Notes under the pieces: generated by a model | Databases searched by the model: none | Told to the model about the DNA's origin: nothing | The model's input: only the letters and a program-made list of their open reading frames with translations | Position numbers and translations under genes: made by a program | Source: S139-23 sp047639315 | GTDB taxonomy: Bacteria; Planctomycetota; GCA-002687715; DRQF01 | Length of the DNA: 64,000 bases | Direction: 5' to 3' | Assembly (NCBI GenBank): GCA_047639315.1 | Contig: JBLINQ010000004.1 | Location: 15,563 to 79,562 of the forward strand | Shown: positions 49,961 to 58,344 of the stretch, piece after piece | Numbering within the stretch: position 1 is the stretch's first letter | Layout of the letters: each line of letters begins with the position of its first letter

Positions 49961-52411
49961 TTAGCGCCGTTTTTGCTCAGCCGCGAGAGCATGCAAACCC
50001 CATAGTTGAATGCCGCCATGAATCTTGGACTCAGAATTCGGGTAGTTCATGATCCGGAATGCCACAGGCGCTCCGGGCTTCTCTTGGAAATAGAGCAGGG
50101 CGTCTCGGAACAACTCATGGGCAAGTTGGACGTCTTGGGGTCGTTCATGAATGCGAGCGAGAAGCGAGAAGCTGGCAGCCATCGGCCACAGCAATTGAAC
50201 ACTTGGTCTATCTCGTTGCTCGCCGATCATGTTGCGCGCCGCCCGCCATGGCCCCCCTGGAGCTTTCTTGAGCACAGAGTTCCGAAAGCGATTGGCGATG
50301 CGATCGAGGAGTGGGTCAAACTCCTTGTCACCGGTTCTCAAACGATAGAGGGCGATGCCGTTGAAGAGGATGTTGTGCATCCATGGTTTCCACGAGATCG
50401 GCTTCATGCGAATGTTCTTGACGAAGCCTTGCGCCCCATCGCGCTTGGTCTCGATGGCCTGCCAACAAGCGGCAATGTCATGGGCCATGCGAATGTCATC
50501 TTTGTGTCCCATGACTTCGTGCAGAGCCAGCAGGTTTTCGATGTTCCATCCAGGAATGCGTGTGCCCCAATCACCATTCCATTTCTCAGGTGTGGCGCGC
50601 CGGATGAAATCACGATTTAAACGTGCGGCCTCAAGAGACCACAAGTCGCCGGTGAGTAAGTAATGCAGAAGAGGACCTTTGACCCAAGTGTGAGACGCGT
50701 GCGGGTGGTAGTAGTTCCCATGCCACCATCCTTTTTCATAGAACTGGCCACCACGACGATTTGATGTAGAAGTTTCATCGTGATCCTGGTCGATGTCGCG
50801 GCGATGTCTCGACATTTGTTGTCCGAGCGCGAGGAAACGCGGGTCGCCACTGCGGAGGAAATTGAACAAGACTGAGAAGGGGAGATCATAGTGAAGGGAA
50901 CAGTAGCCATCGCCCCAAGCGAGGTCGCCGTGATTGAACCATCCTCGAAACACGCTTCGCCCGTAAGTGCCACCGCGTTCGATGAATCGGGGCAACCCTA
51001 TGACGCCGAGTGCCGGTTGATTGTCGGCGGCCTGGTCGTCGATGAAGAGAGTCGCAAATCGTTCGAATTGCCTGCCAGCTGAAGACTTTGAATTGGGACG
51101 TGGTGGTACGACGTAGCCCAAGATCTCTTGCCCTTGAAGAAAACGAGGAGCGACGGTTACGTGCACGGGGATTCGCGCCAGATTCTTGATGCGACGTGCA
51201 GATATCGCTGGGCGCCCCCCGTTCAGATTCATGAATATTCGATGGCTCTTCGCGCGGCTGCCTTCAAATCGGTAATTCTCTTTGGTCAGCGGATCGACTT
51301 CTCCGCCCTTGTTGGGCATGCCGTAGCGGCCATTGAACTTGGGTCCGCTGCCGCCCGCTGGGAAGAGATCGCAAATGACAACCTCATCGTGAATGCTCCA
51401 AGCCTTCGGGGCATTCTCCCAGAAGTCGACAAAGCCATAGGCAAAGGAATGTGATCCGCTGCCAAGAGCAAAGCAACCGCTGTGGCGTTCACCGCTCTGT
51501 TTCGTTTTCGATTGACTCCAAACTTGAAAAGGAAATTTCTCGGATGGCAGTGAATCCTTGTAGGGAGTCACGTGATGCTGCAGGAGCGCCCATTCAGACC
51601 CGCTAAACTGTTTACCATCAGCTGAGACAGTCTTGGCGCCTTTCAGCTTCGGAAAACTTAGGCTCAGGCGATCAAACCATGCGTGTTCGCTTCTCGTTGC
51701 CATGTGGCCATAAGGACCACGGTTGACTAGACGACAATCGAAGACGATGTCATCGGCACCAGAAGTGATGTGGATGCGAAGTTCAAAATACAATTCCTCA
51801 ATCTTCGTCGAAGCCAAGAGGGTTATGGCCGCCGAAGATTGTTTCTCAATCTTGAGTGCCCAGGGGCCGGGCATGACGTCTTTCTTCTTGATGTCGGAAA
51901 AGAAAATTCTGAGGGCAGGACCGGCTAATTGCTCGACTCCCTTCTTCGCGAATGTCCGCATCAAAGAAGGGGACGCTGGATCGAGAACAAGCTCCTTGTC
52001 TTGCCATGCGATGGTGATGACGTTTTTGGTCTGGATCAAACTCAAAGCACCACGCGCCCGCTTACCAACGACAAGACGGAGCGGGAAACGAGTCTTGGAT
52101 GAAGCACTGAAGCTCAACTCGACCCAAGAGATGGCAGCGTCCTTATCGCGTAAGAGCGCCGATCTTCGTGCCAATGGTGTGAGGCGGGCGACGACGGGTT
52201 GTCCTTTGGCATCCACGAGGACCAGCTTGCCAACGTCCTTGACGATGGCAGAAGGATAGAGCGGAACACCAGCCCGAATGCTCTCCGGCGCGGCCTCAAG
52301 TTTCCGCGAAGCTGTGAGAACAATGTCGCCGCAGACTTGCTTCTTTTCTTGACCCCAAGACGCTGTGGGCAAGAAACAACAAAACAAGATCATGAAGGTG
52401 ATTCTACGCAT
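49961..52411 (-). CDS. Large exported protein, possible PcRGLX/YetA-like carbohydrate-active protein
   Basis: The protein has 816 residues, with a signal peptide ending TASWGQ. The N-terminal part (IRAGVPLYPSAIVKDVGKLVLVDAKGQPVVARLTPL) resembles the RIFT-barrel start of the PcRGLX/YetA-like family, some of which are rhamnogalacturonan lyases. The C-terminal part is an alpha-helical toroid (YHPHASHTWVKGPLLHYLLTGDLWSLEAARLNRDFI, GWNIENLLALHEVMGHKDDI). The similarity is by pattern, so the substrate is uncertain. It would act in the periplasm or outside. It shares a transcript with the small membrane protein gene that ends directly at its start. Confidence 0.6.
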   Translation of the reverse strand: MRRITFMILFCCFLPTASWGQEKKQVCGDIVLTASRKLEAAPESIRAGVPLYPSAIVKDVGKLVLVDAKGQPVVARLTPLARRSALLRDKDAAISWVELSFSASSKTRFPLRLVVGKRARGALSLIQTKNVITIAWQDKELVLDPASPSLMRTFAKKGVEQLAGPALRIFFSDIKKKDVMPGPWALKIEKQSSAAITLLASTKIEELYFELRIHITSGADDIVFDCRLVNRGPYGHMATRSEHAWFDRLSLSFPKLKGAKTVSADGKQFSGSEWALLQHHVTPYKDSLPSEKFPFQVWSQSKTKQSGERHSGCFALGSGSHSFAYGFVDFWENAPKAWSIHDEVVICDLFPAGGSGPKFNGRYGMPNKGGEVDPLTKENYRFEGSRAKSHRIFMNLNGGRPAISARRIKNLARIPVHVTVAPRFLQGQEILGYVVPPRPNSKSSAGRQFERFATLFIDDQAADNQPALGVIGLPRFIERGGTYGRSVFRGWFNHGDLAWGDGYCSLHYDLPFSVLFNFLRSGDPRFLALGQQMSRHRRDIDQDHDETSTSNRRGGQFYEKGWWHGNYYHPHASHTWVKGPLLHYLLTGDLWSLEAARLNRDFIRRATPEKWNGDWGTRIPGWNIENLLALHEVMGHKDDIRMAHDIAACWQAIETKRDGAQGFVKNIRMKPISWKPWMHNILFNGIALYRLRTGDKEFDPLLDRIANRFRNSVLKKAPGGPWRAARNMIGEQRDRPSVQLLWPMAASFSLLARIHERPQDVQLAHELFRDALLYFQEKPGAPVAFRIMNYPNSESKIHGGIQLWGLHALAAEQKRR

Positions 52412-52678
52412 TCAGTCCTCGTAGGATTGAGTTCGATTATTCTCGGACTTCTTCGCTTGGAGATAGCGGCGCATTGGAAAAATCACGCCGATGGACAGCA
52501 GCAATGCCAATGTGATGCAGACACCGATGGCGACGTTTCTCGTGGCTTCAAAGTCGATTTCGACAAACAGCAACAACCCAAGGGAGATTCCCAGCAAGGT
52601 CAGCAAAATCCCCAACAAGATTTTTTCGGGTGCCATTTTGATTTCGTCCACTAAATTGAATCCAAGAACACTGGCCAT
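52412..52678 (-). CDS. Small two-TM membrane protein, unknown function
   Basis: An 88-residue protein with two transmembrane helices (ILLGILLTLLGISLGLLLFV and VAIGVCITLALLLSIGVIF) and a charged C-terminus. The stop codon lies directly before the start codon of the large exported protein, TGA then ATG, so the two are likely translationally coupled. A start at internal ATG 52636 is possible. No family is recognised. Confidence 0.62.
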   Translation of the reverse strand: MASVLGFNLVDEIKMAPEKILLGILLTLLGISLGLLLFVEIDFEATRNVAIGVCITLALLLSIGVIFPMRRYLQAKKSENNRTQSYED

Positions 52679-52768
52679 GGATAAGGGCCCCTTGTCACGT
52701 TACATGATGGCAACAAGAGGGCACCATGGCCCAACCGCAATTAGTACCTATACGTAAGGTAGTCCACG

Positions 52769-53260
52769 ATGCCTGAATTCGACGATGATATCCAATTTCC
52801 CGGAATCGTGGATCACGACGCTTTCATGAGAATTGCCCTCAAGGAAGCCTCGTATGCGCTTGAGGAAGGTGAAGTTCCTGTCGGCGCAGTCATTGTCAAG
52901 GACGGCCGGATCATCGGGCGTGGTCACAATCAACGCGAGACCTTGAAAGACCCTACCGCTCACGCCGAGATGATTGCCATCACCCAGGCAGCTGCGGAAC
53001 TCGAGAATTGGCGCCTGACCGGAGCCACCATGTATGTCACATTAGAGCCTTGTCCTATGTGTTCAGGAGCTCTGGTGAATGCTCGGATCAAGCGAATCGT
53101 GTTTGGCGCCTCGGATCCTCGTGCTGGAGGTTGTGGGTCGATGGTCAATCTGGTCCAAGACGAGCGCCTGAATCATCAAATTGAGTTGGTGCACTCTGTC
53201 TTGACTGAAGAATGCAGCGGGATTCTGCAAGATTTCTTTCGGTCAAGGCGCGAGAAATGA
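52769..53260 (+). CDS. tadA: tRNA-specific adenosine deaminase
   Basis: A 163-residue cytidine/deoxycytidylate deaminase-fold protein. The zinc motifs are HAE (H65, E67) in DPTAHAEMIAI and PCPMC (C95, C98) in LEPCPMCSGAL. The flanking VGAVIVKDGRIIGRGHNQRE and the C-terminal GCGSMVNL are typical of TadA. It converts adenosine 34 of tRNA-Arg(ACG) to inosine, which is essential in most bacteria. It is divergent from the small membrane-protein gene. Confidence 0.94.
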   Translation: MPEFDDDIQFPGIVDHDAFMRIALKEASYALEEGEVPVGAVIVKDGRIIGRGHNQRETLKDPTAHAEMIAITQAAAELENWRLTGATMYVTLEPCPMCSGALVNARIKRIVFGASDPRAGGCGSMVNLVQDERLNHQIELVHSVLTEECSGILQDFFRSRREK

Positions 53261-53581
53261 CCGCCTGCGACGTGGCAGCAGCGCCTTGCCATCGAAGCTG
53301 AGGAAAGAAAGCCGAGAGTGGCTTCGCTATTGGCCACTGATTGGGATACATCGTCGTGCCCCTTACCTGGGCAACGACCATTGAGCAATCCGGAGCACCC
53401 CCCAATGGAGACTCCGGGAAATACCAGAAGAACCCGAATTTCGAAGAGAAGGCTCTTCGTCTCAGACCTGGACGGGTTCACGGGCTAAATCCTGAAAATC
53501 TCTCAGAATCGGTCAGAAGCACCTGAGGCGAGGCTTATTGCCGATTTCTTAGTCTGGGAAAAAGTCGCTTTCGGGTGGCAG
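53261..53581 (+). other. Intergenic region between tadA and the tRNA-Ser genes
   Basis: About 320 bases with no supported gene. Some complementary stretches exist. RNase P, tmRNA and SRP signature sequences were looked for and not found. The promoter of the tRNA-Ser pair begins at its end. Confidence 0.5.
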
Positions 53582-53610
53582 TTGAAGCCTGCCCAGCACG
53601 CGCATAGAAT
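53582..53610 (+). promoter_or_regulatory. Promoter of the tRNA-Ser pair
   Basis: TTGAAG (53582-53587) and TAGAAT (53605-53610) are spaced by 17 bases, close to the sigma-70 consensus. The first tRNA starts about 35 bases downstream of the -10. Confidence 0.7.
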
Positions 53611-53644
53611 CCGCCTCATGTTCGAGGCTTGACCTCTCGAACTG

Positions 53645-53731
53645 GGAGGGATGCCGGAGTGGTCGAACGGGCCGGTTTCGAAAACCGGTGTGCTCGCAAG
53701 GGTACCCAGGGTTCGAATCCCTGTCCCTCCG
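53645..53731 (+). tRNA. tRNA-Ser (anticodon CGA)
   Basis: An 87-nt class II tRNA. The acceptor stem GGAGGGA pairs with TCCCTCC, followed by discriminator G at 53731. The anticodon stem CCGGT/ACCGG closes loop TTCGAAA, giving anticodon CGA. A long variable arm (TGTGCTCGCAAGGGTACC) is typical of serine tRNAs. CCA is not encoded. It lies 3 bases before a second tRNA-Ser. Confidence 0.96.
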
Positions 53732-53734
53732 CTT

Positions 53735-53821
53735 GGAGAGATGTCGGAGTGGTCGAACGAGCACGCTTGGAAAGCGTGTGTGCTCGAAAGGGTACCCAGG
53801 GTTCGAATCCCTGTCTCTCCG
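53735..53821 (+). tRNA. tRNA-Ser (anticodon GGA)
   Basis: An 87-nt class II tRNA. The acceptor stem GGAGAGA pairs with TCTCTCC, followed by G. The anticodon stem CACGC/GCGTG closes loop TTGGAAA, giving anticodon GGA. The T arm and most of the variable arm are identical to the neighbouring tRNA-Ser, pointing to a tandem duplication followed by anticodon divergence. It is in the same transcript, which ends at 53830-53861. Confidence 0.96.
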
Positions 53822-53829
53822 CCATATTC

Positions 53830-53861
53830 AGCCCCGATCTCAATGAGATCGGGGCTTTTTT
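53830..53861 (+). terminator. Rho-independent terminator of the tRNA-Ser operon
   Basis: AGCCCCGATCTC pairs perfectly with GAGATCGGGGCT (12 bp) around an AAT loop, followed by five further T. Confidence 0.95.
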
Positions 53862-53932
53862 ATGCCCAGCGCTCCTTTCCCCGCCCAAATCAGACTTCTT
53901 ACCGCTTCCTTTAGTGCTTTGGGACTCCCGAG

Positions 53933-53960
53933 TTGCAGCTTGGCCTGCATCCTGTAGAAT
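53933..53960 (+). promoter_or_regulatory. Candidate promoter of the symporter gene
   Basis: TTGCAG (53933-53938) and TAGAAT (53955-53960) are spaced by 16 bases. The -10 with its following bases, TAGAATCCGCC, is identical to that of the tRNA-Ser promoter 350 bases upstream. Confidence 0.55.
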
Positions 53961-54038
53961 CCGCCCCAGATATGCCCAGGATCGTGCTTTTTAGGTCCTG
54001 CCGTGCCTTCGGAGTGGTTTCTCAGCGAGGTTTTTCTC

Positions 54039-55691
54039 ATGGCCCGATCTTGGACTTTTGTAGCTGTTCTTCTTCTCATTCTCGGATCGATGGCGCCCCC
54101 AGCTGCCGCCGCGGATCCAAGTTTTGCGTCAACGGCTGCCTGGGCGATCTCTGCCGCACCTTCGGCTTCGGCCGAAGCCGAAGGAGATTCCCAGCAGAAC
54201 GAAGATCAGATGACGTCCGACAAGACAGACGAAGAACTGAGCATGTTCCGCCAGTTTGAACTCAAAGTCGATCACGTCGCCGGCACCCTGAACGAGCACC
54301 TCGGCGGTGTCATGTTTTGGGACGGAATTGGTGGGATGCCTTTTGTCCTTCTTTGGCTGCTCTTGGGCAGTATCTTCTTCACCATCTACTTCGGTTTCAT
54401 CAACTTTCGGGCCTTTAAGCACGCCATTCAAGTGGTGAAGGGCAAGTATGACGATCCAAATGAGGCTGGCGAAGTCACTCACTTCCAAGCCTTGGCATCT
54501 GCTCTTTCCGCGACCGTCGGTCTTGGCAACATTGGCGGCGTTGCCGTCGCGGTTTCCATCGGTGGTCCAGGGGCAACCTTTTGGATGATCCTGGCCGGCT
54601 TCTTGGGCATGAGTTCCAAGTTCGTCGAATGCACCCTCGCCATCGTTTATCGCACGGTCGATGAAAACGGCAAGGTCTCTGGTGGTCCAATGCACTACCT
54701 GAAGATCGGCCTGGAAAAGAAGGGCATGGGCGGACTGGGTAAGGTCTTGGCCGTTCTGTTTGCCATCCTTTGTGTCGGTGGTTCCTTGGGTGGCGGCAAC
54801 ACTTATCAGATTAAGCAATCTTTGGGTGCTATCAGTGCCACGGTTCCATTCTTGAAGGACAATGGCTGGGTTTACGGCATCATCATGGCGATCCTGGTTG
54901 GCATCGTCATCATCGGTGGTATTAAGCGTATTGCTCAAACGGCGGAGAAAGTCGTCCCGGCGATGTGTGGGCTCTACATGCTAGCCGCTATTGCCATCTT
55001 GGTGATGAGGTTTGATCAAATTCCATCTGCCTTTGGCAGCATCTTCTCTGGCGCCTTTAGCCCAATCGCTGTTGCCGGTGGCTTCATGGGTGTATTGATT
55101 CAAGGTTTCAAGCGAGCGGCGTTCTCTAATGAAGCGGGTGTCGGATCTGCAGCTATTGCTCACTCCGCAGCCAAGACGGACGAACCAGTTCGCGAGGGTA
55201 TTGTCGCTTCCTTAGGCCCATTCATTGACACCGTTGTCGTGTGTACAGTGACCGCCTTGGTCATCGTGATCACGGGAGCATACAACAGCACTGATCCAGA
55301 TATGGTTGCCGCTCGCGCCGCAGGTGAAGGGGCCGCCCTGACCTCTTTGGCCTTTGGCAGCGTGATCTGGTGGTTCCCGTATGTGCTCAGTTTCGCCGTC
55401 GCGATGTTTGCTTTCTCGACCGTGATTTCTTGGTCTTACTACGGCGAAAGGTGTTGGACATGGATGTTCGGCGAAGCCTCTTCGATGAGCTACAAGATTT
55501 TGTTCTTGGTGTTCGTCTTCTTGGGGTCCATCGTCTCGGCTGAGAATGTGCTCGAGTTCAGTGACTTGATGATCTTGGGAATGGCATTCCCCAACGTTGC
55601 TGGCGTGATCATCCTGGCACCAAAGGTCAAGGTGATGATGGTCGATTACATGAAGAAGCTGAAAGCCGGAGAATTCAAAACCTTCAAGTAG
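54039..55691 (+). CDS. Sodium:alanine symporter (AGCS family)
   Basis: From the ATG at 54039 (GAGG 8 bases upstream; a GTG at 54003 would add 12 residues) the protein has 550 residues. A signal-like hydrophobic segment and a polar, acidic N-terminal extension (about 25-75) precede the transporter core. The family motif is ALASALSATVGLGNIGGVAVAVSIGGPGATFWM, and the later GFKRAAFSNEAGVGSAAIAHSAA is also characteristic. About ten transmembrane helices follow. AGCS carriers import alanine or glycine with sodium across the inner membrane. The long acidic N-terminus is unusual. The gene ends 12 bases before a convergent gene. Confidence 0.9.
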   Translation: MARSWTFVAVLLLILGSMAPPAAAADPSFASTAAWAISAAPSASAEAEGDSQQNEDQMTSDKTDEELSMFRQFELKVDHVAGTLNEHLGGVMFWDGIGGMPFVLLWLLLGSIFFTIYFGFINFRAFKHAIQVVKGKYDDPNEAGEVTHFQALASALSATVGLGNIGGVAVAVSIGGPGATFWMILAGFLGMSSKFVECTLAIVYRTVDENGKVSGGPMHYLKIGLEKKGMGGLGKVLAVLFAILCVGGSLGGGNTYQIKQSLGAISATVPFLKDNGWVYGIIMAILVGIVIIGGIKRIAQTAEKVVPAMCGLYMLAAIAILVMRFDQIPSAFGSIFSGAFSPIAVAGGFMGVLIQGFKRAAFSNEAGVGSAAIAHSAAKTDEPVREGIVASLGPFIDTVVVCTVTALVIVITGAYNSTDPDMVAARAAGEGAALTSLAFGSVIWWFPYVLSFAVAMFAFSTVISWSYYGERCWTWMFGEASSMSYKILFLVFVFLGSIVSAENVLEFSDLMILGMAFPNVAGVIILAPKVKVMMVDYMKKLKAGEFKTFK

Positions 55692-55703
55692 AGGGGGCTT
55701 CCC

Positions 55704-57257
55704 TTACTCGACCTTGAGTTTGAATCCTTCGACGTTGGTGCATTTGCCAGTGGTGAGGTCAAAGCAGAAACGATGGGCCATGCAAGTGATGGTGCCATCG
55801 TCATTGACCTTGCCCTGGCGCACCAAGTCCACACCTGCATGAGGGCAGAAGCGCTGGATCCGGTGGGTCTTGCCATCATGCACGATGTCGGCCATGACAG
55901 TTTCGCCGTCATTTTGAAGCCCTTCTTCATAGGCTTCCAGAGCTTCCATCATGTCGGCATCAAGATACTTGAGCAGTGTCTTGAAGTGCGAAATGAAGCG
56001 CTCTGTTCTTTCATCAAAACTCATGCGGATAGATAAGAAGACGTCGTCCCAGGTGGCTTCGCCATCCAAGACTGCCGTCACCGCTCGGGCCGGCGCTGTG
56101 AGAATGTAGAGTGGATCATCACTCAGCCCCAAGGACGCTTGTCGTTGATCGAAGTCGACTGTGAACGTGGACTCGTCTGTTTCGCTCTTGATGACGAAGC
56201 ACAGCTTGCCACCAATCTTGGCAGACACATAAGCGCTGATGTTGGCCATCGACTTAAAGTGCGCCAAGAGCCGCTCTTGTTCTGGTAATTTGCCAAGATC
56301 GAAATCAAGCTCTGCAGTCCGACGCTGGCGGTACTCTTCGATGTATTCAGATTTCTTGGTGAACGGTAGAAGGCGAGGGTCATCTTTCGCCGTCGTGCGC
56401 CAAAGGAAGCGGTCGCTGAATTCTTCGCCGGGGAGAAGAAAGTAGCTTCGCTCTGAGATGTCAGGGCGAGACTTATCGAAGTGGCACAAAATATCTATTT
56501 GGTCCGGAAAGACCGAGGCTTGGCTCAGGTCGTTATGCGGAGCCAACACCGGATCGAGGAAGACCGGTGGGCCGGCGAAGAAGAGAATGCGCTCTGGCTG
56601 CAAGATGTCAGCGACATGTTCGCAGTGCTCAAACTTCAGTTGCCTCTTCTCGAGTTTTCGTTTCTCCATGTCTGCTGGGTCATAGAGATAGTTGATTGGG
56701 TATTCGCTGGCACCAGATGCTTGGAGGCCGACGAAGTTGACTTTGCTTGCGCGGGCTGCGATCTTTTCGAGTTGGGGCGTGTTGAGCCTCGAGTCATTCA
56801 TGTTGACGAAGAATTCGTCGCCATCTTTGAAAACGATCGTCGAGTCAATTTGGCCCGGTGATTCTTCAGGAACAAAGAAAGCTAAGACGCCGCAGGAAAG
56901 CTCAAAGTTTTCGAAGGCTGCGTGAACAACCAAGCGATCAGTGGCCTCTGGGATTTGTTTGATGATGCCGTTCTTGAACCAGTCGGTGGCAAATTTGGCG
57001 ATGTGAATCTTCAGGTTCGGATTCTTGGCCAGGGCTGCACGTAGGACTGGTGGGTCGAAGTGATCGGCGTGGTTGTGTGAGATCAAGATGTCGCCGATGC
57101 CAGTGGTGGCGGAATCAAGCAACTGGCTGTTTTCAGGGAACTGAAACCACGAACGAAAGAACGCTCCCGTCTTGGAGAACCACGGATCAACAAGGGTCGC
57201 CGGTTTTTTGTCAGCATCAATGCGAAGAGCTGCGTGCCCCAAGAACGTGATCTTCAT
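55704..57257 (-). CDS. MBL-fold hydrolase with C-terminal Rieske domain (CMAH/UlaG-like)
   Basis: The protein has 517 residues. The N-terminal metallo-beta-lactamase fold has LGHAALRI and the metal motif SHNHADHFD (H61, H63, D65, H66). A middle domain (about 300-430) resembles the SCP2-like part. The C-terminus is a Rieske 2Fe-2S domain: CPH at C471/H473 and CMAH at C492/H495. CMP-N-acetylneuraminate hydroxylase-type proteins also combine these two folds, but there Rieske comes first. No signal peptide is seen, so it is cytoplasmic. A redox or oxygenase role is likely; the substrate is unknown. It ends 12 bases from the symporter gene and follows the gene at 57261 after 3 bases. Confidence 0.82.
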   Translation of the reverse strand: MKITFLGHAALRIDADKKPATLVDPWFSKTGAFFRSWFQFPENSQLLDSATTGIGDILISHNHADHFDPPVLRAALAKNPNLKIHIAKFATDWFKNGIIKQIPEATDRLVVHAAFENFELSCGVLAFFVPEESPGQIDSTIVFKDGDEFFVNMNDSRLNTPQLEKIAARASKVNFVGLQASGASEYPINYLYDPADMEKRKLEKRQLKFEHCEHVADILQPERILFFAGPPVFLDPVLAPHNDLSQASVFPDQIDILCHFDKSRPDISERSYFLLPGEEFSDRFLWRTTAKDDPRLLPFTKKSEYIEEYRQRRTAELDFDLGKLPEQERLLAHFKSMANISAYVSAKIGGKLCFVIKSETDESTFTVDFDQRQASLGLSDDPLYILTAPARAVTAVLDGEATWDDVFLSIRMSFDERTERFISHFKTLLKYLDADMMEALEAYEEGLQNDGETVMADIVHDGKTHRIQRFCPHAGVDLVRQGKVNDDGTITCMAHRFCFDLTTGKCTNVEGFKLKVE

Positions 57258-57260
57258 GGC

Positions 57261-58199
57261 CTATTCTCCGGTGTGCGTCATTGTTTGCTTGATATACAGA
57301 GTATGTTCCTTGGCGGCGCCCACCTTGCGTTCCTTTTGCAAATCAATGAGATCGCGGAAGCGCCCCACACCGCTCAGAAGATGGATGCTTGCTTCTGGAT
57401 AGGTGTAGTCGGCACGAATCACCAGTTCGACATACCCTTCCCAAGGTATGCGCTCGAATTGCATGCGACGGTAGGAAAGTATTTTGAACGCGCCGACACC
57501 ATTTAGATAGTTCACTGGCCCCATAAATTTGAGGCCACCGCTTGGCTGCATCACCTCTGCCGTGCTGGTCAATTTAAGTCTTTCAACTGTCACCGCCGCC
57601 GGCATACCTAAGGACGAACCTGGTTGTTTGCTGCACCAATCTCGGGCCCGTAGTTCAGGTTTGAAGGGCCCAGCGAGATAAATGCCAGTCTTGCGATAGA
57701 GGACATCGCGGGCATCCGTGACGGTCGCCTCATTTGTGAATGGGCCCATGTTGCCAAAGGCGTCGAGCCAGCAATAATAGGGATCTGATAGAGAACCACC
57801 TTTAGTGGCCGAAATCTTGAGGAGCCATCTTTGGTCCTCTTGCTTGACCACAGTTAGGTCATAGGTCCCACTGAGAACTTGTGGCACCTTGACCGATGAA
57901 CTTCGGTCTTCGTCGAGAATTTGGAATAGGTCTTCTCCGGAGCTCGAAGGCGTTGCCTTAATAACGCAAGACCAAGTCTCGCCAACTTTGAGGTTGTATC
58001 GCAACTGATAGGTCGGGCTATGGGGATCGACATCCCGGATCTGTTCCATAGCCCAGATGATGTCGCCGGAAACATTGGTGATGGCTGCCCCCGGTGGGCT
58101 ACGTCTGACTAAGACCTGCACAAAGATGGCCCATCCTGCGGGGATAAGGAAGAGCATGAGAATGATGAATCTGCGCTTTGTCAGTCCGATGTTCTGCAT
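57261..58199 (-). CDS. Membrane-anchored protein, unknown function
   Basis: From the ATG at 58199 (58235 is possible) the protein has 312 residues. A single N-terminal transmembrane helix (FIILMLFLIPAGWAIFVQVLV) is followed by a largely beta, soluble domain of about 270 residues, e.g. YQLRYNLKVGETWSCVIKAT, which would lie in the periplasm. No family was recognised. It lies 3 bases before the MBL-Rieske gene and is probably in the same operon. Confidence 0.66.
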   Translation of the reverse strand: MQNIGLTKRRFIILMLFLIPAGWAIFVQVLVRRSPPGAAITNVSGDIIWAMEQIRDVDPHSPTYQLRYNLKVGETWSCVIKATPSSSGEDLFQILDEDRSSSVKVPQVLSGTYDLTVVKQEDQRWLLKISATKGGSLSDPYYCWLDAFGNMGPFTNEATVTDARDVLYRKTGIYLAGPFKPELRARDWCSKQPGSSLGMPAAVTVERLKLTSTAEVMQPSGGLKFMGPVNYLNGVGAFKILSYRRMQFERIPWEGYVELVIRADYTYPEASIHLLSGVGRFRDLIDLQKERKVGAAKEHTLYIKQTMTHTGE

Positions 58200-58344
58200 A
58201 GCTTTGATTATGACGACCCATCGGCACGGTCTCAAACTTGACTTTGCAAATCGTCACAGTCTGAACATGGTGCAGGTCTTAAATGGCCTGAAGCCCCTCA
58301 TGAGGCTCCAGGCTGAATTCTAAGTCGTCGACTGCCCCCGTCGG

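Noticed and set aside
49955..49970. GGCG-TTAG-CGCC hairpin at the end of the 816-residue protein gene
   Set aside because: It lies across the stop codon and lacks a T tract on the minus strand; it is not a terminator.
53261..53644. Possible RNase P, SRP or tmRNA gene between tadA and tRNA-Ser
   Set aside because: None of the signature sequences (such as GAGGAAAGTCCGGGC or GGAAGCAGCC) are present, although a GAGGAAAG fragment is.
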